From positions 1-64,000 of the IMG/VR virus record IMGVR_UViG_3300025469_000003: a stretch of DNA of 64,000 nt; one strand, given 5' to 3'. A program made the translations under genes and the position numbers. Positions within the stretch are counted from its first letter, which is position 1. The number at the start of each line of letters is the position of its first letter. Below the pieces are notes generated by a model. The model was not told where the DNA came from and ran no database searches. It saw only the letters and a list, made by a program, of their open reading frames with translations. Positions 48,111 to 56,248 of the stretch are shown here, one piece after another. The stretch comes from a virus.

Positions 48111-48185
48111 TCATCCTCTTTTTCTGCGCAGTTCTAAGTAAATCAGGAACAATAATGCAATGACGGCGCAAAGTAGATTTTCCAT
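48111..48185 (-). CDS. Very small membrane peptide
   Basis: 24 aa: MENLLCAVIALLFLIYLELR followed by a basic end. Good ribosome site (GGGAGAAAACG). A single membrane helix; could be a toxin-like or regulatory peptide. Confidence 0.55.
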   Translation of the reverse strand: MENLLCAVIALLFLIYLELRRKRG

Positions 48186-48195
48186 CGTTTTCTCC

Positions 48196-48258
48196 CTTCG
48201 CAGAACACTCGACTGTGCCGAATGCTCTGCGAAGCCGGGGGAGTTAAGTTGTCCCCCG
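48196..48258 (-). promoter_or_regulatory. Two hairpins in the leader of the small membrane gene
   Basis: CTTCGCAGA (48234-48226) pairs with TCTGCGAAG (48204-48196), 9 bp, just before the ribosome site; TCGGGGGA/TCCCCCGG forms a second stem. The core GAGCATTCGGCA is shared with the end of the RNA at 44404. The rest of 48259-48398 is AT-rich without a gene. Confidence 0.55.
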
Positions 48259-48398
48259 ACTTCCTATTAAAATGTGAAAGAGAAAAAAGGTTAATTTTAA
48301 TTCTTCATGGGCGCACCCCTTTCTTTTTTCTGTTAAAATTGTGTCTCAATTGGAGTAAAGTTTGTTAGCCGGGTGGAATCACCCCCTTTCTAGTTTGG

Positions 48399-48902
48399 TT
48401 ACTCGTTCAACATGCAATCATGCAAATCGTAGTAATGCTCTTCAGCGCGAGCCATCACACGTTCTGCGCACGGATTGCAGTATGCGTCATCTTCCGACGT
48501 GTTGAAATCCTCGTACCACAGGCCGTCATAGAAATAACCAGCCACGATGCGGGTGTAGCAGTGCTGGCAGATGCGAGGCTCCTGAATCAGGATGCTGCAA
48601 TAATCGCAATAGTCGCCGTTGTTCTGGCAGGTGCATCCATTCGGAAACATCTCGGCGGCCATGCTGGAGTTGTCCCACAGGGCCATTTCATCGCTGCCAC
48701 AGTACGGGCAAACGAAGTACCACGCATCATCAAAGTCCTGAGTCTCAACGACGCCATGCAGCAACACATGCTTGGCATCGCGGTAAAAGAAAACGGTGTT
48801 GCACACTTTGCAGCGTGCGCTGCATTTGCACTCATTGTGATCGTGCAGGCCATGCTTGCAATTGCATTCAAGTTTACAAGGAACTGCATATAAATTTCTC
48901 AT
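48399..48902 (-). CDS. Cys-rich multi-zinc-finger protein
   Basis: 167 aa with 18 or so Cys residues. CKCSARCKVCN, FVCPYCGSDE, CTCQNNGDYCDYCS, RICQHCYTR and YCNPCAERV form several zinc ribbons. Acidic overall. Function unknown; may bind nucleic acid or protein. Confidence 0.7.
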   Translation of the reverse strand: MRNLYAVPCKLECNCKHGLHDHNECKCSARCKVCNTVFFYRDAKHVLLHGVVETQDFDDAWYFVCPYCGSDEMALWDNSSMAAEMFPNGCTCQNNGDYCDYCSILIQEPRICQHCYTRIVAGYFYDGLWYEDFNTSEDDAYCNPCAERVMARAEEHYYDLHDCMLNE

Positions 48903-49120
48903 TAAGCTCTCCCGGCGCTAGCCGCCAATTGTTTGAATTGAAACGCACGTCCCTCTTGAACAGTGCGGGGCATATAGAATGCCTTGTTTTTCTGCGCTAT
49001 TTCGTAGGAAGGAAACAACACCGTTCGATCTTGACCGGCTGGAATCCTTTCAACGAAAGGCTCCACATCGCTCAAGCTCACGTTCCGAAAATCCTTTGCA
49101 GTCAGATTAGGTTTCAACAT
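48902..49120 (-). CDS. Hypothetical protein behind leader element A
   Basis: 72 aa; GAGGAGGCATC before the start. The gene's stop overlaps the next ATG. The 5' leader is the repeat element 49137-49218. No family. Confidence 0.6.
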   Translation of the reverse strand: MLKPNLTAKDFRNVSLSDVEPFVERIPAGQDRTVLFPSYEIAQKNKAFYMPRTVQEGRAFQFKQLAASAGRA

Positions 49121-49136
49121 GATGCCTCCTCGCGGG

Positions 49137-49218
49137 ACCGGGCTTACAACCGGCCTGCCGCATTACAACACTCATAGACTAGGACACGCTAGCCGGTGTA
49201 TGAATGCTGTGTTCTGCG
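49137..49218 (-). promoter_or_regulatory. Leader RNA element A
   Basis: Minus-strand order: CGCA(GA), variable hairpin (AACAC...GTGTT with inner CACCGGCTAGCGTG), TAATGCGG closing CGCA/TGCG, then GGCAGGCCGGTTGTAAGCCCGG hairpin region split here as CCGG/CCGG with loop TTGTAAGC. Directly upstream of the ribosome site of the 72-aa gene. Confidence 0.75.
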
Positions 49219-49452
49219 TTACTTGCGAGGTTTTAAAAAGACGATGTACAATTCATAGAATGATAAACCTACAACTAATACTGTTAGCCATCCTTGAACT
49301 GTAATACAGTCATTAAAAAAATCATTGGTTGTAAACAAATGATGATGATAGCGCCACAACCATGTTTGTACCCAGTCTAAGAATGTTATGATTGTATTCT
49401 CGATTGGGAAAGTCTCGTGAAGCCAGTCCAAAAAGTTTATGATATAATTCAT
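49219..49452 (-). CDS. Membrane protein behind leader element B
   Basis: 77 aa, rich in Trp, Phe and His. The C-terminal ~30 residues form a membrane segment (GWLTVLVVGLSFYELYIVFL); an amphipathic aromatic N-terminus precedes it. GAGAGGG upstream. Unknown. Confidence 0.65.
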   Translation of the reverse strand: MNYIINFLDWLHETFPIENTIITFLDWVQTWLWRYHHHLFTTNDFFNDCITVQGWLTVLVVGLSFYELYIVFLKPRK

Positions 49453-49474
49453 TGTACCCTCTCATGAAGAGCGT

Positions 49475-49534
49475 GGCCGGGCTTACAACCGGCCTGCCGC
49501 ATTAAACCCGCACAGTATGCGGGTTCCGTCTGCG
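49475..49534 (-). promoter_or_regulatory. Leader RNA element B
   Basis: Same layout as A with a short variable hairpin (AACCCGCA/TGCGGGTT). The constant second hairpin GGCCGG/CCGGCC has loop TTGTAAGC. Fills the gap between the gene at 49535 and the 77-aa gene. Confidence 0.78.
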
Positions 49535-50167
49535 TTAATGGATATAATATGATACATTCTTAACTGTGTTTGACCAGCAAGCACGGCATGTATCACAACG
49601 TCCACCTTGATTGGGAGCCGGACATGCAAAGCCGATAGGAGCGGAATAACGCTGTACAGTAGAGGTTGTTAATTGAGTAAGGCCCTTTGGCTTGCAACCA
49701 TGATCTATGATATAAGCTGACAACCGGATTGTCAGGTTAGTAGGGATTGTTCCACCCTCAGCAAGAAATTTTCTCACTACATTAAACTCCTTGGTGGGCA
49801 TCCAATGCTGGCACCAAGGGGTTGCATTAACAAGAGAAATTATCTGCCGTAGATGTGCTACGCTCTGAAGATCGCCTGCATCATGCCATCTAAAGTACGA
49901 CTTGCCTTTTAACATTGTAACCATAGCCTCTTGCCATTGTGGATGCTGAAGTGCTTTCAATTTGAAAGCACGAAAAGGATCAACATTTTTTGCAAAAGCT
50001 TTTGCATAGCCCTTCCTTGCATAGCAATGAGCGCAAGGCGAGTTAGGATTACTGCGGAGAGTTTTTCCCACATGGCAGGAATCACAGGGCAGTGTGTATG
50101 ACCCGCACGGCAACTTATTGTTAACGTAAATCTTTCCTACAATCTTTTCAGCTTGTTTCTTAGTCAT
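49535..50167 (-). CDS. Gene product 88-like phage protein
   Basis: 210 aa; AGGAGGAAC before ATG 50167. SYTLPCDSCHVGKTLR, CAHCYARKG, YFRWHDAGDLQS and PWCQHWMPTKEF are the hallmarks of the phage GP88 family (resembling radical-SAM-type cysteine proteins). CRACW near the end. Biochemical role in the family is not established. Confidence 0.8.
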   Translation of the reverse strand: MTKKQAEKIVGKIYVNNKLPCGSYTLPCDSCHVGKTLRSNPNSPCAHCYARKGYAKAFAKNVDPFRAFKLKALQHPQWQEAMVTMLKGKSYFRWHDAGDLQSVAHLRQIISLVNATPWCQHWMPTKEFNVVRKFLAEGGTIPTNLTIRLSAYIIDHGCKPKGLTQLTTSTVQRYSAPIGFACPAPNQGGRCDTCRACWSNTVKNVSYYIH

Positions 50168-50179
50168 GTTCCTCCTAAT

Positions 50180-50261
50180 TGCCGGGCTTACAACCGGCCT
50201 GCCGCATTACAACACTCATAGACTAGGACACGCTAGCCAGTGTATAGATACTGTGTTCTGC
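50180..50261 (-). promoter_or_regulatory. Leader RNA element C
   Basis: Nearly identical to element A, including the long hairpin with CTAGCGTGTCCTAGTC. Loop of the second hairpin TTGTAAGC. Directly upstream of the ribosome site of the GP88-like gene. Confidence 0.78.
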
Positions 50262-50266
50262 GAATG

Positions 50267-50587
50267 CTAATCCCACCAAAGACGAAGTTTTCCACCAATT
50301 ATGTTGTATTCATCTTCCCCAAGCTCGTGTTCTTCAATAGAGTTTGGTTCGACATAAACACACACACTGTATTCGCGGGCAAGCAAAACGTCGCCTTTGA
50401 TGCGTCCTAACAAGTCCGCTGTAAAGTTGTTATAGCCATCCGGGACAGCCTTTGCCATGATCTTAACTGCCACGTCGGACGGCACACTTTGAAATGCACG
50501 AAAATGAAGATTACGTGTTTCTTCAGTATATGCAGCAATTACTTCATCTGCCACAGTTTTGTACTTATTTGGTATCCTTGTAACCAT
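50267..50587 (-). CDS. Hypothetical protein behind leader element D
   Basis: 106 aa; GGAGGTGATAC before ATG 50587. Helical N-terminal half, acidic C-terminus. No family. Confidence 0.6.
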   Translation of the reverse strand: MVTRIPNKYKTVADEVIAAYTEETRNLHFRAFQSVPSDVAVKIMAKAVPDGYNNFTADLLGRIKGDVLLAREYSVCVYVEPNSIEEHELGEDEYNIIGGKLRLWWD

Positions 50588-50603
50588 GTATCACCTCCGC
50601 GTA

Positions 50604-50689
50604 GCCGGGCTTGTAACCGGCTTGCCGCATTATCGCACCCGCCATGAATTATACGCCTAGTAGTAGAGGCTAAGGTGCGTCACTCTGCG
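50604..50689 (-). promoter_or_regulatory. Leader RNA element D
   Basis: Same constant parts; variable hairpin CGCACC...GGTGCG region, second hairpin GCCGG/CCGGC with loop TTACAAGC. Confidence 0.75.
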
Positions 50690-50700
50690 AACTCTATGAC

Positions 50701-50826
50701 TTACTTAGTATATTTCTTCCCTGTCTCTGCAAATATTTCGCCTCTCAGGGTTGCTTCATCGAAACGTGGATACTGGCAGGGAAATGCTTTCGTTCTCCAT
50801 GTATCCTTTGTTGTATCTGTTTTCAT
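50701..50826 (-). CDS. Small hypothetical protein behind leader element E
   Basis: 41 aa from ATG 50826, GGGTG upstream. Polar, Lys/Thr-rich. Unknown. Confidence 0.5.
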   Translation of the reverse strand: MKTDTTKDTWRTKAFPCQYPRFDEATLRGEIFAETGKKYTK

Positions 50827-50845
50827 AAATCACCCTATGATACGT

Positions 50846-50927
50846 GGCCGGGCTTGTCACCGGCCTGCCGCATTAAGGCGGGGCATACCGCAACATCTTG
50901 TATGCCGGACTCCGCCTTGACTCTGCG
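50846..50927 (-). promoter_or_regulatory. Leader RNA element E
   Basis: Same layout; variable hairpin AAGGCGG...CCGCCTT with inner GGCATAC/GTATGCC, second hairpin GGCCGG/CCGGCC with loop TGACAAGC. The ~70 bases up to 50998 hold no convincing gene, only a short frame ending ...FGPDGTLLEIRK. Confidence 0.75.
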
Positions 50928-50998
50928 CTATTTCCGAATCTCCAACAGCGTGCCATCGGGTCCAAATCGACCGCGATACAATCGTGGCCGGGCATAGG

Positions 50999-51322
50999 CT
51001 ACCTCACTTTCACCACGATGCCGTTCTTCAATTCGGCCTGCGCATACCACGTATGCGCCGCAGGAGGATACGTTCCGCTATACGTTGGTGGTTGCGGCCG
51101 GGCTGCCCAATAGTGTGGACCTTCCAAGCAAGTCGTGCCTTCAGTTGGTTCGTTGCCACCAAATGGTCCGGGCTGATAGATGCGCACAGGACGCGCCAGT
51201 GCAGCTTCGGGGCCAACAGTAAGAGCAAACACCGGATCGGCGATTGCTTTCAAATGATCGTTCCAGTTTTTCACGGCTTCCTTGAGTTGCTTTTTCGTTT
51301 TGAAATTGATTGTAGTATACAC
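50999..51322 (-). CDS. Hypothetical protein behind leader element F
   Basis: 107 aa from GTG 51322 behind GAGGTGGCCC; the frame reaches 51373 but that part is inside the leader element. Helical N-terminus, Pro-rich and aromatic C-terminal half. Unknown. Confidence 0.55.
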   Translation of the reverse strand: MYTTINFKTKKQLKEAVKNWNDHLKAIADPVFALTVGPEAALARPVRIYQPGPFGGNEPTEGTTCLEGPHYWAARPQPPTYSGTYPPAAHTWYAQAELKNGIVVKVR

Positions 51323-51346
51323 GGGCCACCTCAGCGGTTTTAAATT

Positions 51347-51405
51347 GCCGGGCTTCGGACCGGCTAGCCGCATTAGACCCGCACAGTATGCGGGTGCCGT
51401 CTGCG
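51347..51405 (-). promoter_or_regulatory. Leader RNA element F
   Basis: Same layout; short variable hairpin ACCCGCA/TGCGGGT as in B, second hairpin GCCGG/CCGGC with loop TCCGAAGC. Confidence 0.75.
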
Positions 51406-51435
51406 ATGTTCAAAGGCGCGATTGGAATTTCTAAG

Positions 51436-51630
51436 CTAATTATTGGTTCGAATTGCGCTCAATGTTCGCGTGATCTCACGCGCCTGTACGTTTTCCAACA
51501 ACTTAACGGAAGCACTGACTATTCCAATCTCGCGCATGGTATTTTTTGCGCTAAATTTACTGCGCAGCATCATGTTAAGTCGTTGAATTTGCATCTTTTC
51601 TTCTGGACTAAGAACTGGTTTGTTTTTCAT
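51436..51630 (-). CDS. Small helical protein
   Basis: 64 aa from ATG 51630 (CGGAGAC upstream). Helical, charged. First gene of the minus-strand run; just upstream lies the hairpin 51735-51805. Unknown. Confidence 0.55.
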   Translation of the reverse strand: MKNKPVLSPEEKMQIQRLNMMLRSKFSAKNTMREIGIVSASVKLLENVQAREITRTLSAIRTNN

Positions 51631-51734
51631 AAAGTCTCCGTTACTTCTTAGCGTTTCGCACGCCATGAATTGCAGCCGCCCGCCGTTGCAATTGTACCGG
51701 CTACTAAAGCAGAGATAATCACACCGTCATGTAA

Positions 51735-51805
51735 GTCGCTCGCAGCATTGGAGTTATGTGGTCATCGTCCCACCCGGACTGACTAGCTCCAATGCTCTGA
51801 GCGAC
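51735..51805 (-). other. Long hairpin, 19-bp stem
   Basis: 51735-51753 (GTCGCTCGCAGCATTGGAG) pairs with 51787-51805 with two mismatches around a ~33-base loop that contains CTAGTCAG. It lies upstream of the first minus-strand gene and may be a leader structure or part of a larger RNA. Confidence 0.6.
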
Positions 51806-52640
51806 CGACATTGGAAATATCGGCCACCCAAACTCTTTTATGCACGCATCTAAGGTGTTTTTCCTTAGCGGTAACTCAGGATGGCCTGTAGCGTTCCTTC
51901 CTCGTTTGTTCCCTTCCACTCTTGCCTACTCTATTCGGTTGTCTCTCCGAAATACACTCAGCAAGTCGTGGGGTTCAGTCTAACCAACGGAAGATTGCAC
52001 CATCATGGTATTTGTTTTTCCGAGTTCTTTGGGTTCTCACTCCCGTCTTTCTCTTTCAATTGCCTGTGAGTTTTTCTTTCTGGCCTTGGTTGCTCGCCCT
52101 ATCTCAGTTCAGGTATCACGGGGGTCGCTGCTTTCTCGTATTTCGTTCCTTAGCTAGCTTCCGCTCCCCGTTTTTCTTTGAAGGGCTTCTTCCTCCGCTT
52201 TCTTCCGCTGGCTTTCTCAAACACCCTTTACTACTGCATTCCGCCTGCCAATGTGTGCAATTATATGGGCAAGTCGTTGATATAGAAAGAAATATATTGT
52301 TTGCCGGTCGGCCAGCAGGAACGTAATCACATAAGGCCCCGGCCTGTGTGTGGGTTTCCCCTCACTGGAATGTTACCGTTCGGGTATATTTGTCCATATA
52401 TTTGCATGGCGAGCCGGGAATGTTCCCGCTCGGGAGCCGGGGATTGTCAATGTAGGCCAGACGCTTTCTGTTACTGCCCTACTTAGTCTAGCCTCTCGGC
52501 TGTTTAAATTCAATAGGTTATCCTGTGGAAATGGGAGGCTAGGACAGCCTCTAATAGTGACCTTTTGTTTCCAATGCTATTTATTGAGTTAGGTATAATA
52601 ACTATATTTGCTTTGTTTTGTTTAAGATAAAAAATAGTGC
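51806..52640 (-). other. Gene-poor divergent region, possible large noncoding RNA
   Basis: No convincing protein gene over ~800 bases. On the minus strand 52270-51900 is purine-rich with many GAAA/AAAAA runs between GC-rich segments, as in large structured RNAs. 52320-52480 contains short GC-rich repeats (CGGGAATGTTCCCG is a perfect 14-base palindrome). It separates minus-strand genes from plus-strand ones and could hold promoters or an origin. Confidence 0.35.
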
Positions 52641-52669
52641 TTGACATTGGATTAAATCTGATGTAAACT
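52641..52669 (+). promoter_or_regulatory. Sigma-70-type promoter
   Basis: TTGACA and TAAACT, spacer 17. First strong plus-strand promoter after the divergent region. The leader to the next gene (53014) is ~340 bases, without a clear frame but with repeated TGACT/ATGACTGAG motifs. Confidence 0.75.
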
Positions 52670-53013
52670 AGCCTTTACGACGCCAAACGTAATGACCAAA
52701 GAGTATTACTAAGTCTTTGACTGTAACTCATAGTAATGACTGAGTTTAGCAACGAATTAACTCTGTCTTGCTACGTAAGTGACTGTGCCTGCTAGGTTTA
52801 ACTATGTCAGACAGCATCATGCGTCGTTTTATACACTTACCACTATCCTATACTGATACGGTACAGGATACGAGCAGGATCTGGCTGAGTTCGGCGCTTG
52901 ACCTGCCTATGCAATTGCAAACTCAGTCAACTCCGGCATTCCTGCGCCGGCCGGAACTAAGGGACCGAAAGACTTCTAACTTTGGCAGTCGGATTGCAGG
53001 TTAGTATGGTACT

Positions 53014-53334
53014 ATGATGAAAAAGATGAAAAACACACAGATCGAATATAAAGAAACAGTTCAAAGAATCAAACAAGCGGGCCTTTACCATTTTCGGCCC
53101 CTTGCACCCCGGGAATTAGGCTCTCTAGAGTATATAGACCTACGAAACGACCCGCAATCCGTGAAGGTAGGCGACCGTGTTTATTGCACTGTCTCTGCTT
53201 GCTATGGATGGTCTACGGTTGTAGAAGTCAAGGGCCACGGTAATGGGCTGCGCGTCAAGACGGACTCTTTTAGAGGTTGGGGCTACGGGCACAACTTCAC
53301 CCGTAAGCCCCCAGAGTATATGACTAAGGGCTAA
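53014..53334 (+). CDS. Hypothetical protein
   Basis: 106 aa. N-terminal half helical and basic, C-terminal half beta-rich (VGDRVYCTVSACYGWSTVVEV), like a small SH3/KOW-type barrel. Weak promoter-like TTGGCA-17-TATGGT just before. Unknown. Confidence 0.55.
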   Translation: MMKKMKNTQIEYKETVQRIKQAGLYHFRPLAPRELGSLEYIDLRNDPQSVKVGDRVYCTVSACYGWSTVVEVKGHGNGLRVKTDSFRGWGYGHNFTRKPPEYMTKG

Positions 53335-53501
53335 CAAAGGTCCGCCGCGCGCTGGGGTTTAGCTATCCCGAAAGTGGCACGTTTTGATTCTAACTAGGGG
53401 GTGGGGCCTTCACCATTTTCGGCCCCTTGCCTGAGTAAGGGTGAAACCACCCAGTGTGGTCTTCTGCACAGTGTGAGGAATCGCTCACCTGAAGGAGTAT
53501 A
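53335..53501. other. Intergenic region with a direct repeat
   Basis: ACCATTTTCGGCCCCTTGC occurs inside the previous gene (about 53088) and again at about 53412. A hairpin GGGTG/CACCC follows near 53440. No gene seen. Confidence 0.4.
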
Positions 53502-53789
53502 ATGTCTAATAAACTAGTCAGTCTAAAGGAGATATTGTCCAGTCCGGCCTTGCGTCGCAAGATTATGATGCGGGCTATGCGTCGCGAGATTATGGTGCGG
53601 GCTATTGTTGCGACACAGGCTAGGGAGGGCATTGTAACTACGTTGGCTCAGGCTGAGGCAGCTTACGATAAAGTTCAATTACAATTGACTGCAAAGCCTT
53701 TCGACACACCGGCCTGTGAAGGCGACGGCTTTACCGAGAGACAAGCCACCATTACCTCCGAGGCAGCCAATGAGAAGCCAAGTATATAG
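53502..53789 (+). CDS. Hypothetical helical protein
   Basis: 95 aa, GAAGGAGTATA before ATG 53502. Residues 14-45 have a repeated RRKIMMRAMRREIMVRA pattern, an amphipathic Arg/Met helix. Unknown. Confidence 0.6.
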   Translation: MSNKLVSLKEILSSPALRRKIMMRAMRREIMVRAIVATQAREGIVTTLAQAEAAYDKVQLQLTAKPFDTPACEGDGFTERQATITSEAANEKPSI

Positions 53790-53886
53790 TTTTGCTGGAG
53801 TTATCTGGCTCACGCTGCTGTCTAAATGGGAAGCCATGTTGTTTTTGGCTATCCTACATCGTCTGGCGACGCACAACGCACGCTAG
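53770..53886 (+). CDS. Possible small membrane protein
   Basis: 38 aa from ATG 53770, overlapping the previous gene. Two short hydrophobic stretches (FAGVIWLTLL, MLFLAIL). Ribosome site weak. Could be chance. Confidence 0.35.
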   Translation: MRSQVYSFAGVIWLTLLSKWEAMLFLAILHRLATHNAR

Positions 53887-54650
53887 GCCCCTCCACGCCT
53901 CACGGCGACCCCTTCTAATCGCTTTCCCCGCCAGTTTGCACAATGAGCAGCCGCCCCGGAAAAGCCGTAGTCTTCCAGTGAGAGACAGAGCCGGGGAGCG
54001 GAGTCATGCGTCGATTGCTCCGGCCATTCTACGCAAGCTAGCCAGCCTTTACAACGTCATGCGGCGTCAGGCGTAGCTATAGCGCCAGTATCATACATAA
54101 ACCACGTCAGAACAACGTAATGCGTCGTATGGCGTCGTCGCCGGGCGTGCTTGACATTATTTGTCATAGTCATACTTCCTAGCCTAACGCCAGACGTAGC
54201 AGGGCTACATCGCTCCATTCAGCAGCGTAATTACATCATTTTACAGCGTTTACAACGTCTGGCGTCAGCGATGCACGCATCGCCGTCGTCGAACGGCGTC
54301 ATGCGTCGTATGTCGTCGTCCGGCGACGTGGCCATCGCTTAGCCTACACACGCTCTATGTCTACGCTCACCGGCGGCGCAAGGCAACGCATGACGTTGTA
54401 AGTACCTCGTAATGCGTCGTTTACGCTGGCTAGACACTTTGTGTCACTGGCAACGTATGGCGTCGGGGCGGGCCCTACTTTGTGACACTTTGGGGCACCA
54501 CCGGCGGGGATTCCTACCCCTATGACATTTTTGGTCAGTGCCGCCCGGCGGACTGCCATACTCATACTACGCAAGACGTAGCAAAAACGTTGTCCAACAT
54601 GGGTCCCATCCATAGCAAAAATTACATCATGATATTCCCTAACGCAAAAT
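53887..54650. repeat. Region of degenerate CGTCGT/ACGTC repeats, no gene
   Basis: ATGCGTCG occurs at about 54006, 54119, 54300 and 54411, mixed with GGCGTC, AACGTC and ACGTTGT units in both directions (54050-54780); one copy lies earlier at about 52820 and another at about 43470 (reverse). The frames here are short or of odd composition. It may be an origin, a recombination site or a structured RNA. Confidence 0.5.
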
Positions 54651-54669
54651 CCCCCGACTGAGGGGGTTA
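54648..54669. terminator. Hairpin, possible terminator
   Basis: AAATCCCCCGACTGAGGGGGTTAT: a CCCCC/GGGGG stem flanked by A on one side and T on the other. No long T-run, so termination is uncertain. The region 54670-55090 has no convincing gene. Confidence 0.4.
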
Positions 54670-55096
54670 TGTCGAACGCTGTATACTTCGCCTGCGGAGC
54701 CAAGAACTGCACACTAAACCTGAGAGGTTTATCGAGCAGGAACACTTTAGGGGCCCCTTTCCCGGCGATCCCTGCCACGCAGAGCGACGCCGGACGTTGC
54801 AGCCTACGTCCATGGGTCCCATGCGCAGAAAAAACGAAGTACGGCGCTGTCCTAACGCCGGATGACTGCTTTGTCAACCTTAGACGGGGAGATTGTCAAC
54901 TTATAGCTGATATAACAGACAGCCGTAGGAAATTGCACGAAATGACTGTTATGATGGGCATTCCTTCTCACTGGTAGGGGGGTTCCTTCTCCGGGGAGCC
55001 GAAGGGTGGGAGAATCTGCTTATTGTGTGCGGGTATAACAAACAGACCCGGCGCGGGCGCTTGTTTCAGCTTTTCAGCGTTTGGTGAAATTAAGTA

Positions 55097-55125
55097 TTGA
55101 CTCTTTTTCCGTTGTATGATAAGCT
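55097..55125 (+). promoter_or_regulatory. Sigma-70-type promoter
   Basis: TTGACT and TAAGCT, spacer 17, followed by a leader (55126-55170) that can fold as GGGAGTATATAA against TTATATAC...ACTCCC. Confidence 0.6.
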
Positions 55126-55142
55126 GGGGGAGTATATAAAAT

Positions 55143-55165
55143 TGGGACTTATATACATGACTCCC
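55143..55165. repeat. Left arm of a 23-bp perfect inverted repeat
   Basis: The exact reverse complement lies at 56249-56271. The two arms bracket the zinc-ribbon, Lys-rich and PAPS-reductase-like genes. The arm also pairs locally with 55127-55138. Confidence 0.85.
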
Positions 55166-55221
55166 TCACGTTGAAAACAAAGGAAATTTGGCAAGCGAAT
55201 CACCTACAAGGAGTTGACCGC

Positions 55222-55389
55222 ATGAACAAAAAATCTCAGGACTCAATATTTCATATCTCCTGCCCCCATTGTGGCGAAGCGTTATTGGCTCACTGCGATG
55301 GCTCCGAACTTGTTCTTGAAGTTCGCTATGAAGTTGAACGTCCCACGTCGGCCAAAGCCAATAAGCCGAAGAAAGCGACAAAGGGTTAA
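55222..55389 (+). CDS. Small zinc-ribbon protein
   Basis: 55 aa from ATG 55222 behind CAAGGAGTTGACC. HISCPHCGEAL plus a later Cys/His; Lys-rich tail. Unknown. Confidence 0.6.
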   Translation: MNKKSQDSIFHISCPHCGEALLAHCDGSELVLEVRYEVERPTSAKANKPKKATKG

Positions 55390-55392
55390 GCG

Positions 55393-55515
55393 ATGAAAAA
55401 AGTTCCGCCTGTGTTGGACCGTATAACAGACGTTGTTCTAGCCTATCATCCGAAGCGAAAGGCAAAAACGAACAATCCGAAAAAGAGGAAAAATGCGACA
55501 CGTCGTAGCTCTTAG
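55393..55515 (+). CDS. Small Lys/Arg-rich protein
   Basis: 40 aa from ATG 55393, overlapping the next gene's start by 23 bases. Very basic second half (KRKAKTNNPKKRKNATRR), suggesting nucleic-acid binding. Confidence 0.5.
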   Translation: MKKVPPVLDRITDVVLAYHPKRKAKTNNPKKRKNATRRSS

Positions 55516-56209
55516 TGGAGGGAAGGACAGCACAGCAATGGCCCTGCTTTTGGCCGAAGTTGAGCCGAGAGATTACACATACGTCTGCACTCCTACAGGC
55601 AACGAGCCTCCTGAAATGTTTGAGCACTGGCTTAACCTTGGTCGCATCCTCGGAAAGCCGCTCCTTCCCATAATTGGGGGAACGCTTGTTGGACTCATTG
55701 AAAAACAGATGGCTCTCCCGAACTGGTGGCAAAGGTGGTGTACTCGACTTCTCAAGATCGAACCTTACGCAGCTTGGCTCTCCAAACAAGGCGAATGTAC
55801 ATCTTACGTCGGGATTCGCGCCGACGAGCCTGACAGGGAAGGCGGGGATTACCTTGACATTCCTGGCGTGATTATGGACTTCCCTTTGAAGCGTTTGGGT
55901 TGTGGATTGAGGGAAGTCTTGGCTATCAATCAACGCCACGGAGTGACTATCCCCAAGAGAACGGATTGCGACCTCTGCTTCTTCCAAAGGCTTATCGAGT
56001 GGTGGGAATTTTGGAAGCGCAATCCGCTTGGATGGGCTGAAGGTGAGCGGCTCGAAAAGCTCACTGGTCACAGCTTCCGCTCGCCAGGAAGAGATACCTG
56101 GCCCGCTTCTGTGGAGGGACTGAGGCTGAGATTTGAGGCAGGCGACATTCCAAAGGACACAAGGCGCGACCCGCTCAATGAAATGAAGTGTCGCGTGTGT
56201 CGGTTGTAA
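55493..56209 (+). CDS. PAPS-reductase / adenine nucleotide alpha-hydrolase family protein
   Basis: 238 aa. MRHVVALSGGKDSTAMALLL is the SGGKDS PP-loop; YVCTPTGNEPPE, YVGIRADEPDR and CDLCFFQ follow as in phage PAPS-reductase-like proteins. CRVC ends the protein. Members activate a substrate with ATP for sulfur or amide chemistry; here sulfur metabolism, tRNA or DNA modification cannot be told apart. The cassette is bracketed by inverted repeats. Confidence 0.85.
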   Translation: MRHVVALSGGKDSTAMALLLAEVEPRDYTYVCTPTGNEPPEMFEHWLNLGRILGKPLLPIIGGTLVGLIEKQMALPNWWQRWCTRLLKIEPYAAWLSKQGECTSYVGIRADEPDREGGDYLDIPGVIMDFPLKRLGCGLREVLAINQRHGVTIPKRTDCDLCFFQRLIEWWEFWKRNPLGWAEGERLEKLTGHSFRSPGRDTWPASVEGLRLRFEAGDIPKDTRRDPLNEMKCRVCRL

Positions 56210-56248
56210 AGCGAGCAAATCGGCCTTATGGATGCTAGTCTCAAGCAC

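Noticed and set aside
52804-53004. 66-codon frame in the leader of the 106-aa gene
   Set aside because: No ribosome site and no protein-like pattern; more likely untranslated leader.
53792-54076. 94-codon frame after the 95-aa gene
   Set aside because: It needs a TTG start without ribosome site and has a Cys/Arg/Pro-rich composition typical of non-coding GC-rich DNA.
54344-54877. 177-codon minus-strand frame and an overlapping 102-codon plus-strand frame (54669-54977)
   Set aside because: Both lie in the repeat-rich gene-free region, overlap each other, lack ribosome sites and have odd composition. I cannot support either.
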